Source: Acidobacteriota bacterium (GTDB lineage: Bacteria; Acidobacteriota; Terriglobia; UBA7540). From it: a stretch of 21,683 bases of DNA. Location of the stretch: NCBI GenBank assembly GCA_021827245.1, contig JAKAWN010000059.1, positions 1 to 21,683 on the forward strand, in the 5' to 3' direction. The notes under the pieces are model-generated. The model was given only the letters and a program-made list of their open reading frames with translations, searched no databases and had not been told where the DNA came from. A program made the translations under genes and the position numbers. Positions 1 through 7,952 of the stretch are shown here, piece by piece (position 1 is the first letter of the stretch; every line of letters starts with the position of its first letter).

Positions 1-1
1 C

Positions 2-118
2 AGCCACGCTCCGCGCACCCCGGACGAACTGTTGCGGGCGGCCAAGACCGCTTTCGACGCGATTTCCACGGCCGATTGCAAAGGCTTCTTTTTTAGCGCC
101 CATTACGCTACATTATAA
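2..118 (+). mobile_element. C-terminal tail of an IS630-family transposase (partial)
   Basis: An open frame enters from the left edge and ends at TAA 116-118. It reads SHAPRTPDELLRAAKTAFDA and then ISTADCKGFFFSAHYATL. The pattern of a TPDELLRAAKTAFD helix followed by a short Cys/Phe-rich end with a terminal HYATL is typical of the last 35-40 residues of IS630-type DDE transposases, where a 'W..I..ALD.I....C..FF..CGY' pattern is usual. Only the tail is present, so the DDE catalytic residues cannot be seen and I cannot say whether the element is intact. It lies beside a region rich in broken genes. The family call rests on pattern memory, not on an alignment. Confidence 0.68.
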
Positions 119-125
119 ATGGAAC

Positions 126-146
126 GGCTCTAGTATTATTAGAGCC
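126..146. repeat. 7-bp inverted repeat with 7-nt loop just past the transposase
   Basis: GGCTCTA at 126-132 pairs perfectly with TAGAGCC at 140-146 across the loop GTATTAT. It begins 8 nt after the transposase stop. It could be part of the IS end or a small stem-loop stopping transcription. No T-run follows, so an intrinsic terminator is not well supported. The rest of the interval up to 391 shows no convincing gene. Confidence 0.5.
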
Positions 147-391
147 CACTTGTCTCATCAAAAAAGATCTCGCGCTGACAATTGTCCGAGTAATTGTTAG
201 TTGCTGTCGGATCCTGTCTTCATCCTTCCGCTCGAATGGGTACGGTCCCTGTGACACGAATGGGGCGGGCTTCCGCAGGATGCAGTGAGCGCAAATTGAA
301 TGAACTGATGGAAAATACCGCTAGGGAGTGTGTGGTTAATGCCTGTGGGGCAGTCATCCCCTCCCGTGCTTGCAGCTTTCTCTTAGATTTT

Positions 392-2659
392 TCACGCCGC
401 GAATCTCCATGTCGCCTGCCATGCCGCCGCCCCCGGGGCAACAAGAATCACATTCCTCTCCTGCCGGCTTTCGGCGCCCGTAATTCCTGCGAACCTCAAA
501 CGCGATCCCAGTATGGCTGGCAGTTGTACGCTACTGGGCACTGGTCCAGACTCCCGCTGGAATTCTAATCTCCAGCCTTTTTGCCTATCGAGGGGTTCAA
601 GGCTCACCCCAATCCTTCCGAAGCGAGTGGGAGAATGAACGAGCTTGAGTGGTTGCTGATCGGACAGGTCAAGGTCGCCGATTCCGGCCAGGAGGCGCAA
701 ATCCTGGCCATCTTCAAGCACCATCATATGCCGCAGGTAAAGGATGCACTCAGCGCTTGCCCAGTTGTGGGGCATGTCTCCGACGTAATACGCTGTCAAG
801 CTTCCACGGAGCGGCTGCTCTTCCCGCCAGCAGTAGCGTGGCGTCGCATGATTTAGATAGCCGATAAAGGTTCGCCGGGCCCAGTCCTTGAGTCCCGCCC
901 ACAAGTAAACGTGGGAAACGAAAGGGGCATTATAATTCCAGACGCCACCGTGATGAAGCCAACCCGTCTCAGCCGGAATATCTTCCTGAGTGCACGCCTG
1001 CATCAGCTTGATGTGCCCCACGACAATTGGATCATCCTTGTCAAACACCAGGCCCGGATAAATGGCGTGGGAAAGCGCCCACTGCGCTGTCTGCGGCCGA
1101 GGACGGTCCCACGGGTCAGGCGCTGACCACGCGGGATCTTCCTTCATGAGCATAGGCAGATACTTGAAACCATCCGGATACTGCCGCATCTCGTGAGCCG
1201 CGGCTGCGAAGAAGGACGCCCGCAGTTCTCTGTAGAATCTTTTTGTCTCATCGAAGCCTGACATTTGCAATCGGGCAGCCGCTTGCGTGACTGCCTTTAG
1301 TCCTGCAAGCACCCACAGCGTGTTGGTAAACTCGGGCCGGATGCCTCCCAGTCCTCCGTCGCCGAAGCCTGGCGCAAGGAGACCGTAACGACCGCTGATG
1401 GTTCCTTGCCGATTTGCTTCGTCGCGCAGCCCTTCAAGGAACTTCACGGCTCGCAATACGTCCGGTTGCATCTGACGAAAATAGGTCCAGTCCTGGCTGA
1501 GCTCGGCCTGACGAACCAGTGTGAACATGGCGATACCCGTATCTTTCCAATGTTCCCGACCCCCGCCGGCCACAATTTGGCCATCGGGCAACTGTCGTGA
1601 CCATTCAGTCTCCAGCCCCTCCTGAGCTGCCTTGTCGTATCCCAAATAGCGTGCAGCTTCAAGAATGAAATTGCCGTCGACGATCCAGAGCCCGCGATAC
1701 ACGGTTGGACCCACTTGGAAAGTAACTTTTCCCTCTTTCTTCTCACGAGCCTGTTGTATGTTGCGGGCGCAGGCGACGAGGAATTCGCCATACCTGCCAG
1801 GAAGCTGCCAGGAGACCTTCTCTTCGAACGGCATCCAGCTTTGCCAGTATCGCTGTGCTTCTGCCAAGAGGCCGTCTGGATCCGCAAGCCCCTTGTTCAA
1901 TTTTTCAAGATCTTGACCTTCCTGGGGAAAGCGGAAAAAGCATCGAAAAGGCTTGCCTTCTCCGGCCTCTTCCGCCTTGAGTGCGTATGACCGCCATACA
2001 ACTCCATCCTCGTGGAGAGAAAGGGACGCATCCGAAACCATAAACGGCGGCGCAGATTTGTTGTCGAGGCTCAGGATAGTGGCTTTCGAGGATTGTGTGA
2101 CCTCGATGTTGTGCCCTGCTCGGAGAATAACTAATGGAACTGCATGCAGAGAGTGTAGAGTGCGGGGCTCGATTTCCAGGATCACATTATCGACCCGGCC
2201 TTCTCCGTCGCGCCGGGTCGCAAAAGTGGTGAGTTCGAGGAATGCCTCAGGACGATCAATTCGCGTATGAACAACCGGGACCGCGGGAGTTTCAACTTGC
2301 TGCCAAGCAACATGATCCCGCTCCATCCCTTCAAGTGTAAACTCCACTACTTCGGGAAAATAATCGATACCCCGCCCCTCCCCCGGGTGGCCGTAACGCA
2401 GGTCACCGTGCTCGCCGACAAGGCTCTTATGGTGGTCGTCGGGGAAACAATAAGTCAACTGAGACGATAGCGGAGTGTAACGAAAGTCGACTTCGGCAGG
2501 AAGATTCTGGACATCGGGGACAAAGCTCTCATCTTGATGCCGGCTGGTGCGAGAAGCCTTCTCTGTCTTGCTTGGCAGGGGCCTTGCCTCAGCTACTCTA
2601 GTTACGGCGAGACTTGTTCCCACATCAACCAGAAATTGGCGCCTACTGGAGCGCTTCAT
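392..2659 (-). CDS. Tat-exported six-hairpin glycosidase-like protein
   Basis: A 755-residue protein starting at ATG 2659 behind a good ribosome site (GGGAGGA, 5 nt upstream). Its N-terminus carries a twin-arginine motif (SSRRQFLVDVG, residues 4-14), predicting export. Residues about 55-270 look like a beta-rich N-terminal domain. From about 285 onward come repeated helical stretches typical of (alpha/alpha)6 barrel glycosidases: LWIVDGNFILEAARYLGY (324-341), HWKDTGIAMFTL (370-381), PEFTNTLWVLAGLKAV, and GGVWNYNAPFVSHVYLWAGL. Asp328 and Asp373 are candidate active-site acids. The fold call is from pattern; the substrate and GH family are not recognised. It has its own ribosome site, lies 293 nt downstream of the broken sulfatase and reads as intact, so it may still take part in polysaccharide breakdown. 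Confidence 0.72.
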   Translation of the reverse strand: MKRSSRRQFLVDVGTSLAVTRVAEARPLPSKTEKASRTSRHQDESFVPDVQNLPAEVDFRYTPLSSQLTYCFPDDHHKSLVGEHGDLRYGHPGEGRGIDYFPEVVEFTLEGMERDHVAWQQVETPAVPVVHTRIDRPEAFLELTTFATRRDGEGRVDNVILEIEPRTLHSLHAVPLVILRAGHNIEVTQSSKATILSLDNKSAPPFMVSDASLSLHEDGVVWRSYALKAEEAGEGKPFRCFFRFPQEGQDLEKLNKGLADPDGLLAEAQRYWQSWMPFEEKVSWQLPGRYGEFLVACARNIQQAREKKEGKVTFQVGPTVYRGLWIVDGNFILEAARYLGYDKAAQEGLETEWSRQLPDGQIVAGGGREHWKDTGIAMFTLVRQAELSQDWTYFRQMQPDVLRAVKFLEGLRDEANRQGTISGRYGLLAPGFGDGGLGGIRPEFTNTLWVLAGLKAVTQAAARLQMSGFDETKRFYRELRASFFAAAAHEMRQYPDGFKYLPMLMKEDPAWSAPDPWDRPRPQTAQWALSHAIYPGLVFDKDDPIVVGHIKLMQACTQEDIPAETGWLHHGGVWNYNAPFVSHVYLWAGLKDWARRTFIGYLNHATPRYCWREEQPLRGSLTAYYVGDMPHNWASAECILYLRHMMVLEDGQDLRLLAGIGDLDLSDQQPLKLVHSPTRFGRIGVSLEPLDRQKGWRLEFQRESGPVPSSVQLPAILGSRLRFAGITGAESRQERNVILVAPGAAAWQATWRFAA

Positions 2660-2952
2660 AATTCCTCCCTTTTAAAAGGCGTCCCGCAACGATCTCAGAA
2701 CGCTTTTTGTGATGAGCAAATTGTCGAAAGAGAGCACCGGCCAAGTGATGCCCTTTTTCAACCATGCAACGCCATTGATGCCCGGAGATCACACGCGTTG
2801 TCGCAGTAACCCGGAATGGCGATCGCTACAATAACCAAGGCTGCTCAGTAAAGCAAGCGGCAGTAACCAAGGACTAAGCTCTGGACGGGCCCGTTGCTTG
2901 TCAAACCAGCCGCCGAAACTTTCGCGACCTCCGCAAAAGACTTTCGCCGGTT

Positions 2953-3437
2953 CTACTTCACCCAGTACTCTATCCTTTCCCGTTGAAGATTCGGATGCTC
3001 TTTCGCCCACTGGAGATATTCCTTGACGGTATAGAAAGTCCGGTAGCGATAGAGGCTGGCTCCATCCTCCACCGGAACCGTCCAGTCCAGGTTCCATGAA
3101 TCCCCGATTTTCTGCATCCATTGCTGCAGTCTATTTTCCATTTCGGGTCTGACAGATCCGGATGCCGGATCGTCCACAGGGTTATGCAGTTCGTAAGGAT
3201 CATTCTTCGGGTCGTTAAGAACCCAGGGTTGCGACCGTCGCCGGGCATACATCAGGATTCCCCAAGCAGCCAAGCGCCTGGGCGCGCCACTCATCGGGAA
3301 GAATGAACAGGACGTTGGGCCCACGAGCCGGGGCCTCCCTTCCTGGCCGGTGACGCAAGCGTCAGTCCCGCAGCTCCCGCCCGCAGCCGCCGCATAAACG
3401 ACCTCCGGTTCAATCCACTTTTCATGTCTGCTCTCAT
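2953..3437 (-). pseudogene. Sulfatase remnant: Tat signal and N-terminus fused out of frame to the C-terminus
   Basis: Reading from ATG 3437 (or 3425), the minus strand encodes a Tat-type signal (LNRRSFMRRLRAGAAGLTLA). After a one-base frame change come the sulfatase N-terminal strand and metal-binding segment PNVLFILPDEWRAQALGCLG, then NPDV. That frame stops at 3215-3217. In another frame a sulfatase C-terminus follows at once (QPWVLNDPKNDPYELHNPV, then ...ERIEYWVK), ending at 2953. An intact family member would have some 300-400 residues between these parts, including the CxPxR formylglycine motif; all of that is missing. There are therefore at least two lesions: a frameshift near 3320-3345 and a large deletion with junction near 3225-3245. 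No active product is possible. It probably once belonged with the neighbouring Tat-exported glycan enzymes. Confidence 0.85.
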
Positions 3438-3593
3438 CAAAATTCTCCCTGGAGTTTCCCGTCCGATCTGCGTCCAATGCAGCAACAAGGCACCTTTTCA
3501 ACCTGCAACAGACCAGTAGCCACCTTAGAGGGAAGCACGAATACACTGGGATAGGGAGAATGCGCCCTGAGGATCGTCCCGCGTCTGGCAGGG

Positions 3594-5675
3594 TCAGGCC
3601 CTGACAACGAAACGGAACCGCGTGTCTTCTCCGAACCATTGGATATAGTTCGTGCCCCACGCGTTGTTGAACAAGCTGAAATGGATGCCCTTGGCCAAGT
3701 CAGGTTGCTGGTTCGAGAAGAAAATCGGTGACATCTCTCCCAGTGCAACCGCGGGGGCGTCGAGGGTCTCGATCGAAAGGCCTCCGTGCTGGTCATTATA
3801 GAAAACGCCACTGGTGACTGCGTGCATGTGGCGATTGCCTCCCTTCACCACGTCAAAGGGAGAAATGCGCTGGTCTACCTTGTCGAGCATCCAGCCGCGA
3901 GCTTCCGTAGATGTGGGGAAAAAGCTGAGCCACATGGCCTCCGGAAGCCGGTTCGCGATTTTCCCCAAGCACGTGAAGCTCAGCTGCACCGTGGCCTCTG
4001 AGTTCGGGAAAAACAGATCGAGATACATTTCTCGTGGCCAGGCCACACGGCCAGATGCCTCAGCCTTGGCGTCGTCAATTCTCAACTGAGCGAGGATGCG
4101 GGAACCTTCCGCCGTCTTCCCTACCCAGCAGCCCACAAGCGTGGGTAGCCACACGCGGCTCTCGGCCCCGAACTTCTCAATATTGGGCTTACCGAAATCC
4201 ATCGGTGCCCACCAGGTCTTGGAAATGATGTAGGCCGCGCGATATTGCTCGTAGTCCTTTGCGGAAAGAGTCTGATAGGCAAACAACCCCAGCGGATGTT
4301 CCGGAGAAGCCCAATCCCGGCCAAGCCTGTTAGAGTAGAGCCGCTGGATGGCGCCGGTCTTGGAATCAAGCGCAATAGTAAAGTGAGTCGTCTTGATCAC
4401 TGAGCCCGCAGGATGCCAACTGAGCCCCTTTCGGTCAGGCGCGGCTGGCCGCAGCGCCCGAAGGCGAGTGGCGGCCTCGGTTCGCAAATCCTCCGGCAAG
4501 CCAGCAACTGCGACGTCAAGGTCTTTCCGCTTCTCAGCCCAACTGTTTTCCGCCCAGCGGAACTGCGGGGTGTCGAGCACGGTCGCAAGAGACTTTGGCG
4601 TGTAATGTTCGTAGTCATGCAGCCGTTTCGTATCCACGCCCCAAGTGTGTTGGGGTGCTAGCAGCAGCCATTCGAGCATCCGCAGGTCAGTGGAATCTCC
4701 AGACCTGAGCTTCCCTTGCTCGACCCACTCTTTGCGCAGCCGCATCACCTCACGATAGCGAGCCACCTTGATCGGATCGCTGGCCACTCCGTAAATCCAT
4801 GTATCGCCGATTTCCTGCGTGACCACAGGCAGATTATTCCCGTAAGGCTCGACGGCCAAAGCAACCTCGCTCATGGTCGCCGCCGTGACCCGCGAAGCTG
4901 GGAACTGCTTGCGCAGATCTGCATAGATTTTCTTGACGTCTTGAATCGAATGCGGCCCGCCGTTATCACCCCGAACCTCGAGAGCCACCGCAAGATCTGA
5001 GCCCGGAACCTGCATAATGCCGCCATAACCGTGGTGGTACATCATAATGATCGAGGTGCCCTCCGGTTCCTTCCAGACGAAGAGCGGTGGGACCTCTGGA
5101 ATGGTGCTGGCGCCATTAACGCCGATGTCGAGCAATTTGACGCCGCTTCCCGCAAGGGGAGCAATCAACCCTCGAGTATGCCCGGGGACATCGCTCATCT
5201 TTGCGCCAACAGTTTTGTGGCCGAAGCGAAGGTCAAGCGCTTCTGAGATTCCCATCGACCCTTCAATCATGGAACGATCCAGCATCTCTGTCTGCCAGTT
5301 GAAGGGAACGGCGAACCAGGACAGATCACCTTTCTCGACCGCCTGTTCAGCACGGATTCTTTTCGCGCCTGTGATATGGTCAAGATACTTATAGAGAAGC
5401 CATGAGCCTGTCGACCAGACATAGCGGTCTCCGCCCGTCCGTCGCATGGTGGCGGCGACTCGCATCGCTTCCGGGAAGTATTTGTCAAAGTATTCGCTGA
5501 TGACAGCAGCCTGGGTGTTCGTAAAACCCACATCAAGGTGGCACATGAAAACCACCAGCACCCGCTTGACTTCAGCCGGAGCCGGCAATGCCGTGGCGTC
5601 CATCCGCAGGCGAGAATTACACGCAAGCGCTCCACCCGCAACCAGAAGATTCCTCACGAATTCGCGACGTTTCAT
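3594..5675 (-). CDS. Tat-exported DUF5054/GH38-like (alpha-mannosidase-fold) protein
   Basis: The ATG at 5675 is preferred over upstream in-frame starts because it begins a Tat signal (MKRREFVRNLLVAGGALAC) and has GAGAGG upstream; the product is 693 residues. Residues 38-55 (VLVVFMCHLDVGFTNTQ) match the first strand of GH38 enzymes, with His46 and Asp48 in the positions of the zinc ligands of HxD. MSDVPGHTRGLIAPLAGSG (160-178) corresponds to the GH38 nucleophile segment DPFGHS, so Asp162 is the likely nucleophile equivalent. The C-terminal third is beta-rich. I believe this family is listed as DUF5054; its substrate is not known to me. A lipobox-like Cys19 is possible but the context (GALAC) is weak. 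The frame is intact, unlike the genes on either side. Confidence 0.8.
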   Translation of the reverse strand: MKRREFVRNLLVAGGALACNSRLRMDATALPAPAEVKRVLVVFMCHLDVGFTNTQAAVISEYFDKYFPEAMRVAATMRRTGGDRYVWSTGSWLLYKYLDHITGAKRIRAEQAVEKGDLSWFAVPFNWQTEMLDRSMIEGSMGISEALDLRFGHKTVGAKMSDVPGHTRGLIAPLAGSGVKLLDIGVNGASTIPEVPPLFVWKEPEGTSIIMMYHHGYGGIMQVPGSDLAVALEVRGDNGGPHSIQDVKKIYADLRKQFPASRVTAATMSEVALAVEPYGNNLPVVTQEIGDTWIYGVASDPIKVARYREVMRLRKEWVEQGKLRSGDSTDLRMLEWLLLAPQHTWGVDTKRLHDYEHYTPKSLATVLDTPQFRWAENSWAEKRKDLDVAVAGLPEDLRTEAATRLRALRPAAPDRKGLSWHPAGSVIKTTHFTIALDSKTGAIQRLYSNRLGRDWASPEHPLGLFAYQTLSAKDYEQYRAAYIISKTWWAPMDFGKPNIEKFGAESRVWLPTLVGCWVGKTAEGSRILAQLRIDDAKAEASGRVAWPREMYLDLFFPNSEATVQLSFTCLGKIANRLPEAMWLSFFPTSTEARGWMLDKVDQRISPFDVVKGGNRHMHAVTSGVFYNDQHGGLSIETLDAPAVALGEMSPIFFSNQQPDLAKGIHFSLFNNAWGTNYIQWFGEDTRFRFVVRA

Positions 5676-5807
5676 AAAGCGACCTCTCGAGATGCCATTT
5701 TCAAAATTGTGAATCTCTGTGCCTGGCGAAACCCCGGACATACGATGGCATGATGCCGAACAAGCTACACGGCCGTGCTGCCATGATTCGGATACCTGCA
5801 GGACCAC

Positions 5808-6642
5808 TCAAAGCTGTTTGGTCGGGTTCTCAAAGAGGAAAAGACCGGATTTTCCTGCGACGATGATGTCGAGATCGCCATCGCCATCAAGGTCCACAAC
5901 AGCGATATGCATTCCTCCGCCAGTTCGTCTGCTGTAATCAAGCATGTGCCTTTTCCACTCGGTTCCTTCCACGTTCAGCGCTTCGTGCCAATACACTCCA
6001 AGCGGCTTGTTGCTCCGGGATCGTGCTCGTGCGCATAATACCGCTTGCCCGTAATAAGTTCAGGCCACCCGTCTCCGTTACGCGGGTCATGGGGCGCTTC
6101 GAACCAGCCTTCCGGAGTGATGATGTCCATTCGCACGTCGCCATTGACATCGCCGGCACCAATTCCATGTCCGCAACAGTTGGGACTGATCTCGTGTTTG
6201 ATCCAAGGATCAACCGAGCCTGTCCCTGCCAGCTCATACCATGTTAGCCGAAAGTCCCTGCGGCCAAGCTGGGGCAGCAACTGAAGCGGCTTTCCCGTAT
6301 TAAGAATGTCGGCGAGAAAGACAAATTCTACCGGTGAGCCAGCTTCAATCACATGCTCCTACCAGGGCCGTCCGGGTTCGTGCGGGTTTTCCCACCGGGC
6401 CAGCGGCTTTGACCAGTAGGAGCAACTCACCAGGTCGGGATAGCCGTCACCGTTTACATCAACCGCAAAGTCACTCAAATCCTCCAGATAAAAATCAGTA
6501 TATGGCAGATCACGAAATCGGTGCTTGATGAAGCCTGACCCCGAACCGGGCTGTGGACGGAATTGTTCATACAAGTTTTCTCCCGAAACGATATCCAAGC
6601 GGCCGTCGGCATTCATTTCCACTACAGTCACCGTATTGACTT
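5808..6642 (-). pseudogene. FG-GAP/VCBS repeat protein remnant, start lost
   Basis: Four calcium-loop repeats typical of FG-GAP/VCBS beta-propellers are readable: VVEMNADGRLDIV, FAVDVNGDGYPDLV, AGDVNGDVRMDII and VVDLDGDGDLDIIVAG. The frame is interrupted by an in-frame TAG at 6359-6361 (PGRPW-stop-EHVIEAG continues in the same frame). A frameshift near 6000-6020 joins HEHDPGATS to VYWHEALNVEGTEW. The reading ends at 5808 with ENPTKQL. The 5' end has no start of its own; it runs in frame into the GMC oxidoreductase remnant at about 6642. Such proteins are usually secreted and of unknown function. Two independent lesions plus loss of the N-terminus make a sequencing error an insufficient explanation. 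Confidence 0.82.
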
Positions 6643-7603
6643 GAATTCCCCATCCCCCGGCATAATCCTTTTTTCCGAAGAGCTGATTATACTGCGGGAT
6701 GTAGACATGGTCCGTCGCGCCATCCTGAATGAACGGCGCCACGCCCTCAAGTTCCCTGAGATGAATAATGGCGCCTCCGCCCAGATGCCCGTGAAGGTAA
6801 CGCCCGACCACACGATTAGAGTTTGCCAGGCCGATTGGATAGCGTGCCGACTCCCCAGTCGCGCAGGAAACCACGATGATCTTCGCCTTTACTTCTTCTT
6901 CCTGCTTTGTCCGTGTGTCCACGTATGATACGCTACGCGCCAGACCCTCCCGGCCCACCAGGATTTTGCGCGCCGGCGCGTTCTGTCGCAGCGTAAAATT
7001 CCCCGTAGCGGACGATTGTCATAGGGGACGGTCAGTAGCGCCTTGCGTGGGTTAATCACTGGAATCCGCATCCGGGCTCTAGCACGGTTCAGAATATGTT
7101 CACTGCAGCACCAAGGGATGGGAGGCAGGTAATGTTTTCCGCCAGGAAGGATTTCCAGGCCATCGTTCTACCCGCAGACGCCAATCATCTGCTCGATCCG
7201 GCCGTAATAAGGTTCAAGCCCGTCATACGTCAGCGGCCAGTCTTCCTCGACACCGTCCACGAACCGCCCTTTAAAATCCCGTTTCGCGTAGCGGAGAGTA
7301 ACGGCATTCCAATGGATAGTCCAGCCGCCGACCACCCGGATTCGGTCGACGCCCACCTCGTCCGAGTCCTGTGATAACGAATGGATGTGGACACACCACC
7401 CTGATAGAACGGCTTGTTTTTCTCGCTACGCAACCGCGGTAGGGCAGTTGACAAGGCCATTTGTGCGAAAGGAAATCTCCGAGCAGCACTTCTTATCCGG
7501 CCTCGAGCAGAATAACCTTAGCTCCACCTTCGCTGAGTTCTTTGGCCATGACGCCACCGGCTTCTCCTGAACCGATAATGCACACATAATGAGTCAGCCC
7601 CAT
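6643..7603 (-). pseudogene. GMC oxidoreductase (gluconate 2-dehydrogenase-type) pseudogene
   Basis: The ATG at 7603 begins MGLTHYVCIIGSGEAGGVMA, a textbook FAD-binding GxGxxG start, but a TAA follows at 7493-7495 after LLEAG. Recognisable GMC segments then continue in changing frames: DFLSHKWPCQLPYRG, KPFYQGGVSTSIRYH, and DRIRVVGGWTIHWNAVTLRY through YYGRIEQMIGVCG. An in-frame TAG follows at 7168-7170, then PGGKHYLPPIPWCC, KALLTVPYDNRP, a deletion and another shift, and NFTLRQNAPARKILVGREGL to NQLFGKKDYAGGWGIQ. The C-terminal domain with the catalytic His/Asn pair is missing; the frame passes directly into FG-GAP sequence. Intact family members are about 550 residues. At least five lesions show a truly dead gene. 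Confidence 0.88.
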
Positions 7604-7952
7604 GCTTGCACAGTCCTCTCCCGGACATGATTAGGCACGACAGGAGCAAGTTGATACCTGCGGCTTCCCGCGGCAGGCTCAAAGTATACATCCATTATTC
7701 CTGCGATGAGCACGGTGAAAGGGCGATTCAGAAGCCTCTTGTGCAGAAGCAAACATAAGGCCAAACGACATGCCCGAGCTTCCATCAAGGCAGTCGGTCC
7801 GCCAGGGAAGCTTTGCGCTCTTGTAGACGCTCTGTCAGGATAATGATCGCCAGGCCTGGGGCGTTCAGGGGAAACTGTATCGGTTGCGGGCTTGGCGAAT
7901 CTGCTGCGATAGACCCGGGGAAATCACCGGTCCAGGCTGCATGGGTTCCGTG
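7604..7952. other. Intergenic stretch with no recognisable gene
   Basis: These 349 bases lie between the end of the aldehyde dehydrogenase gene and the start of the broken GMC gene. Frames on the minus strand give only short peptides that I could not match to a family. I see no convincing terminator or RNA gene. It may be the eroded remains of a gene once located upstream of the GMC oxidoreductase. Confidence 0.4.

Noticed and set aside
194..568. 124-residue plus-strand frame near the IS tail
   Set aside because: Overlaps the end of the six-hairpin protein and shows no recognisable pattern or ribosome site.
6359..6958. Novel GMC/FG-GAP two-domain protein
   Set aside because: Both halves are fragments with stops and frameshifts on either side; the fusion is better explained by a deletion in dead genes.
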